Below are positions 42,599 through 51,006 of a DNA stretch of 64,000 bases, in pieces. The position numbers and the translations under genes were made by a program. The stretch spans positions 122,222-186,221 of the forward strand of contig NZ_LBMD01000012.1 of assembly GCF_001293645.1 (NCBI RefSeq), in the 5' to 3' direction. The notes below the pieces were generated by a model. That model was not told the origin of the DNA. It was given only the letters and a program-made list of their open reading frames with translations, and ran no database searches. Position 1 is the stretch's first letter. Each line of letters begins with the position of its first letter. This DNA is from Bacillus sp. CHD6a (lineage in GTDB: Bacteria; Bacillota; Bacilli; Bacillales; Bacillaceae_I).

Positions 42599-43651
42599 AT
42601 GAAATTTGGATTTTGGTTGCCGATTTTCGGCGGTTGGCTGCGAAATGTGGAGGACGAACAGATGCCGCCAACTTTTGAATATGCAAAAAAGGTAATCCAA
42701 CAGGCGGAACAGCTTGGGTTTGACACAACCTTGATTGCGGAGCTCTTTTTAAATGACATTAAAGGACCGAAAGAGGACACACTCGAAGCCTGGTCGACTG
42801 CGGCAGCATTGGCAGCCGTAACAGAAAAAATAGAAATTATGACGGCAATCAGGCCAGGTTTTCACAACCCTGCCATTGCAGCAAAAGCAACGGCAAATAT
42901 TGATCATATCAGCAACGGTCGCTTCACTCTCAATGTCGTTTCGGCATGGTGGGAAGAGGAGGCGCGTCAATATGGTGGGATTTTCACCGAGCATGATGAG
43001 CGTTATGACCGCACAAAAGAGTTTATCGATGTTCTCAAAGGATTATGGACAGAAGACTCCTTTACCTATGAAGGAAAATACTATCAGCTAAAAGAAACAA
43101 ATCTTCACCCTAAACCAGTGCAACGTCCAAATCCCATCCTTTATGCAGGAGGAGAGAGTCCAAAGGGCAAGGAAGTGATCTCCTCACACTGTGATGCTTA
43201 TGTGATGCATGGTGGCAAAGTAGAGGAAGTGGCGTCAAAAATCTCAGATATGAAAGAAAAGAGAGCCAAGACATCGAATACCCCTTTTCAATCCTTTGGA
43301 ATGGCTGCCTATGTCATTTGCAGAGATACAGAAGAGGAAGCCCAATCGGAACTTGCCCGAATCACCGCTGTAAAAGAATCCGACGCGTATGCTGGATTTA
43401 AAGACTTCACAAGCAAATCACAGCTAGAGCAACAAATACAGCTTCAGGATTATTCTGTATCTAATAGAGGCTTGCGTCCAAACTTAGTAGGGACGCCAGA
43501 GCAGATTGCTGCTAGAATAAAAGAATTTGAGGATGCTGGGGTGGATTTATTGCTATTGCAGTTCTCTCCGCAGCTTGAAGAGATGGAGCGTTTCGCCAAA
43601 AAGGTAATGCCGCTTGTAAATCCAAGGGCAAAAGAGCTTGCTCAATCATAA
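42599..43651 (+). CDS. FMN-dependent luciferase-like monooxygenase (SfnG/SsuD type)
   Basis: This 350-residue bacterial-luciferase-like protein has an opening strand FGFWLPIFGGW, ITERIEIMTAIRPG-type segment (TEKIEIMTAIRPG, about 79-91), INGRFTLNVVSAWW-like NGRFTLNVVSAWW (about 107-119) and a C-terminal GTPEQIAARIKEF. Members cleave C-S bonds of alkanesulfonates, dimethyl sulfone or methanesulfonate using reduced FMN and O2. SAM-riboswitch control supports a sulfur-scavenging role. SfnG-like dimethyl sulfone use is my closest match, but this is not certain. The reductase is not encoded here. GGGGGA precedes the ATG. Confidence 0.8.
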   Translation: MKFGFWLPIFGGWLRNVEDEQMPPTFEYAKKVIQQAEQLGFDTTLIAELFLNDIKGPKEDTLEAWSTAAALAAVTEKIEIMTAIRPGFHNPAIAAKATANIDHISNGRFTLNVVSAWWEEEARQYGGIFTEHDERYDRTKEFIDVLKGLWTEDSFTYEGKYYQLKETNLHPKPVQRPNPILYAGGESPKGKEVISSHCDAYVMHGGKVEEVASKISDMKEKRAKTSNTPFQSFGMAAYVICRDTEEEAQSELARITAVKESDAYAGFKDFTSKSQLEQQIQLQDYSVSNRGLRPNLVGTPEQIAARIKEFEDAGVDLLLLQFSPQLEEMERFAKKVMPLVNPRAKELAQS

Positions 43652-43702
43652 TATCCAGCAGAAGATACACTACCATATATGCATAAAATGGAGGCAGACA
43701 TC

Positions 43703-44659
43703 GTGGAAAAAATTTATATTATTCATGAAAATAAAGAGTGGACGACACACTTAACTACTAGATTGGAAGAGTTGGGTTTGCCATATGAAGAATGGCACTT
43801 AGACGAAGGAGTGGTTCCTTTAACCGAAGAACCACCTGAAGGCATATTTTACAACAGAATGAGCGCCTCTTCCCACACAAGGGATCATCGATTTGCACCT
43901 GAATTAACAGGGGCTGTACTCTCATGGTTGGAATACCATGGTCGAAGAGTACTGAATGGAAGTCGTGCCCTTCAGCTCGAATTAAGCAAGGTCAATCAGT
44001 ATACGGCCCTTGAAAAAGCTGGAGTAAAGACACCGAAAACCATTGCGGCGGTAGGAAAAGAACATATACTGCAAGCAGCAAAACGAATAAGATCCGACTC
44101 CTTCATCACAAAACATAATCGAGCAGGCAAAGGGCTTGGAGTACAGTTATTCCATTCCACGGCATCGCTTGAAGAATATTTGTATGGACCTGATTTTGAA
44201 GAGCCGGTAGACGGTATCACGCTTATCCAGGAATACATTCAGGCACCAGAACCATTTATTACTCGTTGTGAATTTATTGGTGGTAAGTTCATGTACGCTG
44301 TTCAGGTTGATACATCTGAAGGCTTTGAGCTGTGCCCGGCCGATGCCTGCCAAATCGGTGACTTGTTTTGCCCTGTAGGCGAAGAGGTGGAGGAAAAGCC
44401 TAAATTCCGTATCGTAGAGGGCTTTGCCGACCCAATCATCGATAAATATGAAAAGTTTCTGCAAGAAAATGAGATCCAGGTGGCGGGTATTGAATTTATC
44501 CGCAACAATCAAGGGGAAATCTTCACCTATGACGTTAACACCAATACCAATTATAACGCAGACGCCGAACAAGCAGCCGGCAAAATCGGCATGCTCGAAC
44601 TTGCTAAACTACTGGGAAAAGAGCTAGAGCGTAAATCAGATGAACTAAAAGTTTACTAA
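43703..44659 (+). CDS. ATP-grasp ligase, RimK-like
   Basis: This 318-residue protein has an ATP-grasp core: FITKHNRAGKGLGVQLF (ATP-binding Lys and Gly loop, about 141-157), LIQEYI (hinge) and metal-binding residues in AGIEFIRN and YDVNTNTNYN. RimK-type enzymes join an amino acid to a carboxylate through an acyl phosphate. GTG at 43703 is chosen because GGAGG (43690-43694) is 8 bases before it; an in-frame ATG at 43679 lacks a site. It follows the monooxygenase by 51 bases under the same SAM riboswitch, so a sulfur-linked substrate is inferred. Confidence 0.75.
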   Translation: MEKIYIIHENKEWTTHLTTRLEELGLPYEEWHLDEGVVPLTEEPPEGIFYNRMSASSHTRDHRFAPELTGAVLSWLEYHGRRVLNGSRALQLELSKVNQYTALEKAGVKTPKTIAAVGKEHILQAAKRIRSDSFITKHNRAGKGLGVQLFHSTASLEEYLYGPDFEEPVDGITLIQEYIQAPEPFITRCEFIGGKFMYAVQVDTSEGFELCPADACQIGDLFCPVGEEVEEKPKFRIVEGFADPIIDKYEKFLQENEIQVAGIEFIRNNQGEIFTYDVNTNTNYNADAEQAAGKIGMLELAKLLGKELERKSDELKVY

Positions 44660-44880
44660 GGCTGTTTTGTAAGGTAAATGGACTCCTTAAGTATCCAAAA
44701 CAAGTGGATTGGAGCGGAAGGTACTCGACTCCGGCGGGAGGTAGCGGTAGGGTGAGACCCCGCAGGCGTAGGCCGAGGAGGCTCACGTCAGCCCCTAGGA
44801 AAGCGAAGCCTTTTGCGGAAATCAACAGCGGTGTTTATAAAAAAACTAAAATTAAGACTTTTTTTAGTGGCCTCAGGCTT
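44654..44880 (+). repeat. mosaic structured repeat at 44.7 kb
   Basis: The core (GAGACCCCGCAGG, GGCCGAGGAGGCTCACG, GGAAAGCGAAGCC) is shared with the MITE-like copies, and the right end carries TTTTAGTGGCCTC, a variant of their right terminal repeat. The left end instead begins AAGGCTGTTTTGTAA, more like the GCTCYGTTAAA end of the 50.1 kb copy. The copy therefore seems to be a recombinant of two subfamilies. No matching terminal repeats close it. Confidence 0.6.
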
Positions 44881-45047
44881 GCCGAGTTATCATGAACGAA
44901 AATAGCTCCTGACTCGTAAAATCGTAGGTTAATTTGGTTAGAAAGTTTACTGGAAAAACCAAACTAAATCAGAGCTACATTACGGAAGGAGCTAGTTATT
45001 ATGCAGGATACACTAAAAAACGTAGGTTTAGACGTCTCAATAGTAAA

Positions 45048-45125
45048 ATTGCCATTGCGGTTGCCGAAGAGGAGGCTCAAGCATCGCCCCGAGGAAAGCG
45101 AGTGCCTGTAGCGAAAAGGAACGGC
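45048..45125 (+). repeat. partial structured repeat (right half)
   Basis: ATTGCCATTGCG, then GAGGAGGCTCAAGCATCGCC and GGAAAGCGAGTGCCTG, ending ACGGCAAT, which is complementary to the left ATTGCC. It corresponds to the right half of the larger repeats. The bases 44881-45047 between it and the mosaic copy show no gene and no other clear structure. Confidence 0.45.
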
Positions 45126-45145
45126 AATAGTAAAAGCATGTATTG

Positions 45146-45194
45146 AAAAAAGCTACCCAAAAGTCCCATTAGGACCCCTTGGATAGCTTATTAA
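45146..45194 (-). terminator. terminator of the YjiH-like gene
   Basis: On the minus strand AAGCTATCC and GGGTAGCTT arms enclose an inner GGTCC/GGACT-containing hairpin and are followed by TTTTTTC. It begins 10 bases beyond the stop codon. Confidence 0.75.
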
Positions 45195-45203
45195 ATACCA
45201 CCA

Positions 45204-46559
45204 TTAAAAGAAAAACACATGCGCCATTAGCGCGATAACCGGTAATGTGATCAATGTACGTAAAATGTAAATCACAAACATCTCCCAAAGCGACACAGGC
45301 ACTTTAGATCCTAAAATAACGCCACCTACCTCAGAAAGGTAAATAAGTTGTGTGACAGAGACTGCTGCAACTACAAAACGAGTCAATTCACTTTGTATAT
45401 CCGAAGCTAAAAGTGCTGGCAGGAACATGTCCGCAAAACCAACAATCAGTGATTCTGACGCTTTAGCTGCATCTGGAATCTGCAACAATTCTAACAGTGG
45501 AATAAATGGCATGCCAAGGTAAACGAACAAGTCTGTGTTTTCAGCAAGGATCAAGGCAATAGTACCGAATGCCATAACGATTGGGGCTACCCCCATCCAC
45601 ATATCGAGGACATTTTTTCCACCGTCACGAAAGAATTTTCCGGCGCTTTTATTTTTAGAAGCACGCTCTACCGCTTGAGTATATCCCCATTTTAATGGAG
45701 AGTATCCTGAGGGTATTAGTTCTTTTTCATCTTGTTCTTCCCCGTTATAATACGTATCCGCCTTTCTGGATAACGGAGGGATTCGTGGCATGATGATAGC
45801 CGCAACAAGTCCTGCCACACCGATGGTTATATAAAATGGAATGAACATACCAGGAAGTCCAACCTGAGTAATTACGACAAGACTGAATGTAATGGAAACG
45901 ATAGAGAAGGTAGTCGCAATAACCGCTGCTTCCCTTTTCGTATAATAGCCGTCTTCATACTGTTTACTTGTCAATAGTACCCCGATTGTTCCATCACCAA
46001 GCCAGGAAGCCAAGGCATCGATAGAAGAACGTCCAGGAAGTTTAAACAAAGGACGCATGATTTTCGTCAAAAGTGCGCCGAACAATTCCAATAGTCCAAA
46101 GTTTAATAATAACGGCAAGAATAATCCGGCAAAAAGAAAGACAGTAAATAATACCGGTAAAAGGTCAAATAAAATAACAGATCCTGTAACATCACTCCAA
46201 ACAGCCTCTGGACCAAGTTCAAACAAGGTCATAATGGCCAATACCATCGCAAGTACCCTAACGACTGTCCAAAATACAGAAACGTTTAATAACGTATTAA
46301 AAAATCCTTGCTCTTTTGTAAAAGCGGGTTTTGTAAGTTTTGTCACTACCGTTGCGATAGCAGTGATGGTAATGACCCCTGTCATAATGGAAGGGATGCT
46401 ATTTCCTAAAAAGTCTCCTAATAACCCAGCAAGAATGGCAATTGGAATAGTTAACTCGTCCTTGTACATGACAGGGAACATAAATAATAATATCCCGATA
46501 AAAGATGGGATAATGAATTTTAATTTATCTGCAGTTCTGAAAGATGAATGATTTTTCAA
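45204..46559 (-). CDS. yjiH: YjiH-family membrane transporter (nucleoside-recognition/GATE domain)
   Basis: This 451-residue integral membrane protein has about ten hydrophobic segments. The GATE-like motifs GRSSIDALASWLGDGTIGVLLTSKQYEDGYYTKREAAVIATTFS and the later SEVGGVILGSKVP are typical of YjiH proteins. Substrate is not established. The start is TTG (complement of 46557-46559) with AAGGAG (46569-46574) 9 bases upstream; no ATG is better placed. It is a single-gene unit. Confidence 0.8.
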   Translation of the reverse strand: MKNHSSFRTADKLKFIIPSFIGILLFMFPVMYKDELTIPIAILAGLLGDFLGNSIPSIMTGVITITAIATVVTKLTKPAFTKEQGFFNTLLNVSVFWTVVRVLAMVLAIMTLFELGPEAVWSDVTGSVILFDLLPVLFTVFLFAGLFLPLLLNFGLLELFGALLTKIMRPLFKLPGRSSIDALASWLGDGTIGVLLTSKQYEDGYYTKREAAVIATTFSIVSITFSLVVITQVGLPGMFIPFYITIGVAGLVAAIIMPRIPPLSRKADTYYNGEEQDEKELIPSGYSPLKWGYTQAVERASKNKSAGKFFRDGGKNVLDMWMGVAPIVMAFGTIALILAENTDLFVYLGMPFIPLLELLQIPDAAKASESLIVGFADMFLPALLASDIQSELTRFVVAAVSVTQLIYLSEVGGVILGSKVPVSLWEMFVIYILRTLITLPVIALMAHVFFF

Positions 46560-46704
46560 TATAATAATCTCCTTATGCGTAAATATGCAACGTTAGTTAT
46601 TTTAATACATATTTCGAACTTTTCAAAGGTAGTTACTGGAATTTTGTGTGTATCTTTCAATTTTATTTCCCAAAATCAAGTGCATAAAAACATTTTCCTG
46701 TGAA

Positions 46705-47733
46705 TCAGTTTGCAAAATCCAGAATCTCTAATTCTTTATTTTTCCTAAGATCAATAAAGTGATCATCGACCTTAATGATTGGTAAATGCGGTTCATCTGA
46801 ATGAATGAAAATGATTTCCGCAAGCTTCCCGTTGTTAAGGACCACTTCTTCACGAAGATGATTAGAAAGTATATATCGGACGAACGGATAGACAATGGCT
46901 GGGTTCAATCGATTGTAATTTGCCTCTTGAATAAGAACTTTAGTAGTGGTGAAAATATTTTGCTTTGGTCGATAGCTTCTTTCGGATGAAAGGGCATCAT
47001 ACATATCTGCAACAGATAGGATCTGAACAAAATAAGGAATTTTCGTACTGATTCCTGTGGGGTAACCACTTCCATCAAGACGTTCATGATGGAGCAGGGC
47101 ACCTTGCAAGATATGTGGATCAATTGTCCGGTTCTTTTTAAGCAGATCATATCCGTAAGTTGTATGCTTTTGTATTTCCATCCACTCTTTTTCGGTAAGT
47201 CGACCTGGCTTTTGTAAAATGTCCTTGTCGATAAGTAGCTTTCCGACATCATGGAACATCCCCATTTGACCTAGTAAGCTGATACTGCTTTTTTCAAGTC
47301 CTTGCAGCTTCCCAATTAAAGAAGAATAGATTCCGACATTCAAACTATGGGTATAAGTGTAATTGTCATAGCTTTTTACTTGCTCTATGTAACGGGTGAA
47401 AACTGGGTCGTCCACGAGCTTATCTATTAGAGGAGTCAACATACCTTGAATTTCATCTATAGGAGGGAGTTGTTCCCCTTCAAGATTGGCAAATATGGAT
47501 TGAAAAGTATGAATACTCGTTTCATACATATCTTTGACATGCTGAAAATACTCTCTGGAAAGATGATGGGGCTCATCCAAAATAAAGGCCTGGTCGAAAT
47601 AGTAAGCATGCTTTTGAAGGCTTTCGACATGGTTTGCATTCAGGACCGTGCCTTTTTTTAACAAGAGATTTCCCGACAAAGAGTAAATATCATTTTTTAG
47701 AATTTTCCCAATATGATTGGAGGAAATTTGCAT
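46705..47733 (-). CDS. HD-GYP domain phosphodiesterase
   Basis: This 342-residue protein has a divergent N-terminal domain (about 1-110) and a C-terminal HD-GYP domain with HSLNVG, FHDVGK (metal-binding His-Asp) and HHERLDGSGYP (the signature motif). HD-GYP enzymes hydrolyse cyclic di-GMP or related dinucleotides. There is no membrane or receiver domain, so it is probably cytosolic. ATG at 47733 has AGGTGAGG 8 bases upstream; an in-frame GTG at 47748 sits on that site and is rejected. Confidence 0.88.
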   Translation of the reverse strand: MQISSNHIGKILKNDIYSLSGNLLLKKGTVLNANHVESLQKHAYYFDQAFILDEPHHLSREYFQHVKDMYETSIHTFQSIFANLEGEQLPPIDEIQGMLTPLIDKLVDDPVFTRYIEQVKSYDNYTYTHSLNVGIYSSLIGKLQGLEKSSISLLGQMGMFHDVGKLLIDKDILQKPGRLTEKEWMEIQKHTTYGYDLLKKNRTIDPHILQGALLHHERLDGSGYPTGISTKIPYFVQILSVADMYDALSSERSYRPKQNIFTTTKVLIQEANYNRLNPAIVYPFVRYILSNHLREEVVLNNGKLAEIIFIHSDEPHLPIIKVDDHFIDLRKNKELEILDFAN

Positions 47734-47924
47734 AGAGTTCAACCTCACCTGATTGCGATAATACCTTTATTATAAGGGATTTGCCGAATATAAGACAGGA
47801 TAAATTGTACTTTTCAAAATTTTTAGCGAAATGCTTTTGCAGTATAATGTTTGTAATACGAAGAAAGATTAACTAGGATAGGATATATACAGAAAGTTAA
47901 TTACATAAAAGAAGGTGAATTCAC

Positions 47925-48794
47925 TTGGTAAAATGTATTGCCATAGATATGGACGGAACATTATTAAACAATAACCATGTAGTTAGTGAAGAGAATGCAG
48001 ATGCCATTAAGCTTGCTAGAAATAATGGAGTGGAAGTGGTCATTGCCACTGGAAGAGCATACTCCGAAGCCAAAGATGTCTTGGCGGAAGCAGGTATACA
48101 CACACCGATTATATGCGTAAATGGAGCAGAGGCGCGTACACCTGAAGGAGAAATTGTTTCAACAAATCCAATTGCAATTAGCCTTGGCAGAGAGCTGGCA
48201 CGAATTTTAGACAAGCACGACATCTACTTTGAAATCTATACGCAGAACGGGACATATTCTAAAGATTATGATAAGGCGATTGCCACCATTATGGATGTTT
48301 TCATGTCAGCAAGTAAAGATAATGACTACGATAAAGTTTTAAAGGCGGCACAAGAAAGAATGGAAGACGGGAATGTGAATATGGTCGATAGTTTTGAACC
48401 CATTTTACAAGACGAGTCAAAAGTAATTTATAAGCTCCTTGCATTCTCTATGAATAAAGAGAACCTAGAGGCGGCACGTGCTGAATTGTTGGAACTTGGC
48501 ACGGTTGCCGTTAGTTCTTCGGGTAAAGACAACTTAGAGATCACTAGTGTAGACGCTCAGAAAGGGATTGCTCTTACTACGTTCACCTCTGAACGAGGAA
48601 TTTCTATGGAAGACACGATGGCTATTGGAGACAATTACAATGACGTGTCGATGCTAGTGCGTGTCGGTCGGGCAGTTGCGATGGGAAATGCACCGGATGG
48701 TGTGAAGGAGAAAGCCCATATAGTAACAGACACGAATGTAAATAGCGGTGTTGCAAAGGCAATTATTGAGGCAATGGTGAAAAGCGAGGTTTGA
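47925..48794 (+). CDS. Cof-type HAD-superfamily phosphatase
   Basis: This 289-residue class IIB HAD phosphatase has motif I DMDGTLL (nucleophile Asp8), motif II VIATGR (Thr), Lys in motif III (Lys of AQKGIAL) and motif IV GDNYNDVSMLV. The C2 cap lies between about 85 and 195. Relatives in B. subtilis (YwpJ, YkrA, YcsE) dephosphorylate FMN precursors, pyridoxal phosphate or sugar phosphates. The start is TTG, with GAAGGTGA 6-7 bases upstream. Confidence 0.88.
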   Translation: MVKCIAIDMDGTLLNNNHVVSEENADAIKLARNNGVEVVIATGRAYSEAKDVLAEAGIHTPIICVNGAEARTPEGEIVSTNPIAISLGRELARILDKHDIYFEIYTQNGTYSKDYDKAIATIMDVFMSASKDNDYDKVLKAAQERMEDGNVNMVDSFEPILQDESKVIYKLLAFSMNKENLEAARAELLELGTVAVSSSGKDNLEITSVDAQKGIALTTFTSERGISMEDTMAIGDNYNDVSMLVRVGRAVAMGNAPDGVKEKAHIVTDTNVNSGVAKAIIEAMVKSEV

Positions 48795-48856
48795 TTAAGG
48801 TGAAAATGGACCGGGTGGCTGCTTGTGGGCTGCCTGGTCAGCCGTATTTCTGAGAG

Positions 48857-48976
48857 ATATCAAGAAATTTAGGAGAATATCAAGAAATTAGAAGTTATAT
48901 CGATAATTTTTGAGAGATATCAAGAAATTTTGAGATATATCAATAATTTTCAAGTTATATCAAGAAATCGACATGT
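48857..48976. repeat. 20-nt tandem array, ATATCAAGAAAT unit, six copies
   Basis: ATATCAAGAAAT or variants (ATATCGATAAT, ATATCAATAAT) begin at 48857, 48877, 48897, 48917, 48937 and 48957, an exact 20-base period. The unit matches the array at 37343 some 11 kb away. It lies between the HAD phosphatase gene and the nitrilase-family gene; the rest of that 360-base gap shows nothing recognisable. Confidence 0.8.
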
Positions 48977-49157
48977 AATGACACGAATTGACTCTCTGAT
49001 TGCCTGCCTCCCCCACTCCTAAGAACACAAACTAAGATACCATAATATCCCACAAATCTAACATTGAGACTTTTGCTTCCTATCCCTTATAATAGACTAG
49101 TTGTAACAAAACTTTGAAAATAAATGGTTTACATAGATTTAAGGGGGGCCTGCTTTC

Positions 49158-50039
49158 ATGAAGTTTCGTGCTTCTGCTGTGCAATATCCATTGCACACAA
49201 TCTCAAGCTTTGATGAGTTTGCAAATCAAGTTATTCATTATGTGAAAACCGCTGCTGAATTTGATGCGGATTTCGTTCTTTTCCCCGAGTTTTTAACGAC
49301 TCAACTAATTTCTTTCCCGGTGGATGGAAGAGAGCAATCAATTCACGATTTGCCAACATACACCGAACACTATCAACAGCTCTTCAGTGGAATTGCCATC
49401 CAGACTGGTATGCATATCATCGGAGGTACCCACATCATCGAAAAAGAAGGCAAACTTTATAACGCAGCCCACCTCTTTTACCCGGATGGCCGCATTGCGA
49501 CACAAGCGAAGTTACATTTAACACCAACAGAAATGTATGAATGGGGACTGACCCCAGGTGAAGACTTGCAAATTTTCCATACCGATTTTGGCACCATTTC
49601 GATGCTGACTTGCTATGATATTGAATTTCCAGAAGCGGTAAGGCTTGTGAAGGCGATGGGTGCGGATGTGGTATTCTGTCCTTCCTGTACAGATGACCGT
49701 CACGGGTTCCACCGTGTCAGATATTCATGCCACGCGCGCACGATAGAGAATCAAATCTACGTGGTGACAACAGGAACGATTGGTTCGCTTCCTACGGTCG
49801 ATTTTATGCGAGGTAACTTTGGACAAGCGGCGATCATTTCGCCAAATGATGTTCCGTTTCCTCCTCGAGGTATTGTGGCAGAAGGGGAGCTAAACACAGA
49901 TATGATTGTTACTGGTGATCTAGACATAACCCTCTTACATAAAGTAAGAGAAGCCGGTTCTGTCACCACCTGGAGAGACCGCCGCAACGATCTTTACCCA
50001 GACTGGGAAAAGCTAGTCAAAGGCACCCTCACGTATTAA
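49158..50039 (+). CDS. carbon-nitrogen hydrolase (nitrilase superfamily)
   Basis: This 293-residue protein has the nitrilase-fold triad: Glu44 in LFPEFL, Lys in AKLHLTPTE and nucleophile Cys152 in LTCYDIEFPE. Relatives are omega-amidases and aliphatic amidases; the N-terminal half is close to the amidase domain of B. subtilis YhcX. The substrate is unknown. AAGGGGGG precedes the ATG at 49158. It is a single-gene unit. Confidence 0.85.
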   Translation: MKFRASAVQYPLHTISSFDEFANQVIHYVKTAAEFDADFVLFPEFLTTQLISFPVDGREQSIHDLPTYTEHYQQLFSGIAIQTGMHIIGGTHIIEKEGKLYNAAHLFYPDGRIATQAKLHLTPTEMYEWGLTPGEDLQIFHTDFGTISMLTCYDIEFPEAVRLVKAMGADVVFCPSCTDDRHGFHRVRYSCHARTIENQIYVVTTGTIGSLPTVDFMRGNFGQAAIISPNDVPFPPRGIVAEGELNTDMIVTGDLDITLLHKVREAGSVTTWRDRRNDLYPDWEKLVKGTLTY

Positions 50040-50080
50040 TTGACAAACATGCTAATCTGTCTTACCTTAATAACATAATA

Positions 50081-50244
50081 GCTCCGTTAAAGACGATTCG
50101 ATAGCTGTTGGTTGGAGCATAGGGCGAAGACTCCGGCGGGAGGTAGCGGTAGGTTGAGACCCCGCAGGCTTGCCGAGGAGGCTCAAGCACCGCCCCGCGG
50201 AAAGCGAAGCCCAATGCGGAAAGCAACAGCGTGTTTAACAGAGC
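50081..50244 (+). repeat. structured repeat with GCTCYGTTAAA ends
   Basis: GCTCCGTTAAA (50081-50091) and TTTAACAGAGC (50234-50244) are imperfect inverted ends around the common core (GGCGAAGACTCCGGCGGGAGG, GAGACCCCGCAGGC, GGAAAGCGAAGCC). The ends differ from those of the MITE-like copies, defining a second subfamily. No target duplication is evident. It lies directly upstream of the first RAT. Confidence 0.65.
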
Positions 50245-50270
50245 CAAAAATAATAAAACACACACATGTA

Positions 50271-50299
50271 GGATTGTGACTGGTAAAGCAGGCAAGACC
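50271..50299 (+). promoter_or_regulatory. RAT antiterminator site 1 (LicT/SacY type)
   Basis: The 29-nt element GGATTGTGACTGGTAAAGCA plus GGCAAGACC fits the ribonucleic antiterminator consensus. Its last bases are the 5' arm of the terminator that follows, so binding by a BglG-family protein blocks termination before the EIIA gene. An identical copy stands at 51904. Confidence 0.93.
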
Positions 50300-50343
50300 T
50301 AATACGCATACTCCCCTAAAGAGTAGCGTATTGGGTCTTTTTC
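50294..50343 (+). terminator. RAT-controlled terminator before the EIIA gene
   Basis: AAGACCTAATACGC pairs with GCGTATTGGGTCTT, with an inner TACTC/GAGTA stem, and is followed by TTTTTC. It overlaps the RAT by six bases. Confidence 0.9.
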
Positions 50344-50381
50344 TATTTCCGCACAATTCCGACAATAGGAGGAAAAAAACC

Positions 50382-50891
50382 ATGTCATTTTTCAAAAAAC
50401 TTTTTGGTGGAAAAGAAGAAGTAAAAACAGAAGAAATGTTAGTAGCTCCAATTACAGGTAAAGTGGTACCCCTAGAAGATGTTCCAGATCCTGTATTTGC
50501 GCAAAAAATGATGGGGGACGGTATCGCGATCGAGCCAACAGAAGGAACAGTTGTATCCCCAGTAAACGGAGAAATCGTGCAATTTTTCCCCACAAAACAC
50601 GCAATTGGAATCAAGTCAGAGACAGGAGTGGAAGTACTGATCCACGTAGGTCTTGAAACAGTCGGCATGAAAGGGGAAGGTTTTGAAGGACTTGTGGAAG
50701 TTGGTGACAAAGTAAAAGTAGGCACACCTTTGCTAACGTTTGATATCGACCTTATTAACGAAAAAGCAAAAAGCATCGTAACACCTGTTATCCTGACAAA
50801 TGGGGATATCATTGATACAGTAACAAAACATGCTGCCAAAACAGCAACAAAAGGCGAAACAGCATTGATGGATTGGAATATTAAAGCATAA
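50382..50891 (+). CDS. crr: PTS glucose-type EIIA protein
   Basis: This 169-residue single-domain EIIA of the glucose superfamily has the phosphorylated His88 in LIHVGLETV and the supporting His73 in PTKHAIGI. It accepts phosphate from HPr and passes it to an EIIB domain. The sucrose EIIBC at 52252 and the permease at 39565 both lack an EIIA, so this one probably serves them. A RAT/terminator in its leader places it under the antiterminator encoded next. AGGAGG precedes the ATG. Confidence 0.92.
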   Translation: MSFFKKLFGGKEEVKTEEMLVAPITGKVVPLEDVPDPVFAQKMMGDGIAIEPTEGTVVSPVNGEIVQFFPTKHAIGIKSETGVEVLIHVGLETVGMKGEGFEGLVEVGDKVKVGTPLLTFDIDLINEKAKSIVTPVILTNGDIIDTVTKHAAKTATKGETALMDWNIKA

Positions 50892-51006
50892 TTTTCCTAT
50901 TGCTATCTTGTTTTCTTTTCCACAGGCGTGTAACTGCTTTGTATAGCCTCTTTGATTGGTTATAATAGAAGTTAAAACAGGGCGGTTACATTGGGGAGAG
51001 ACAAGA

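Noticed and set aside
44934..45146. Open frame of 70 codons between the ATP-grasp and YjiH genes
   Set aside because: It starts in non-coding DNA and ends in a partial repeat; there is no ribosome site, and codon use is unlike that of the neighbours.
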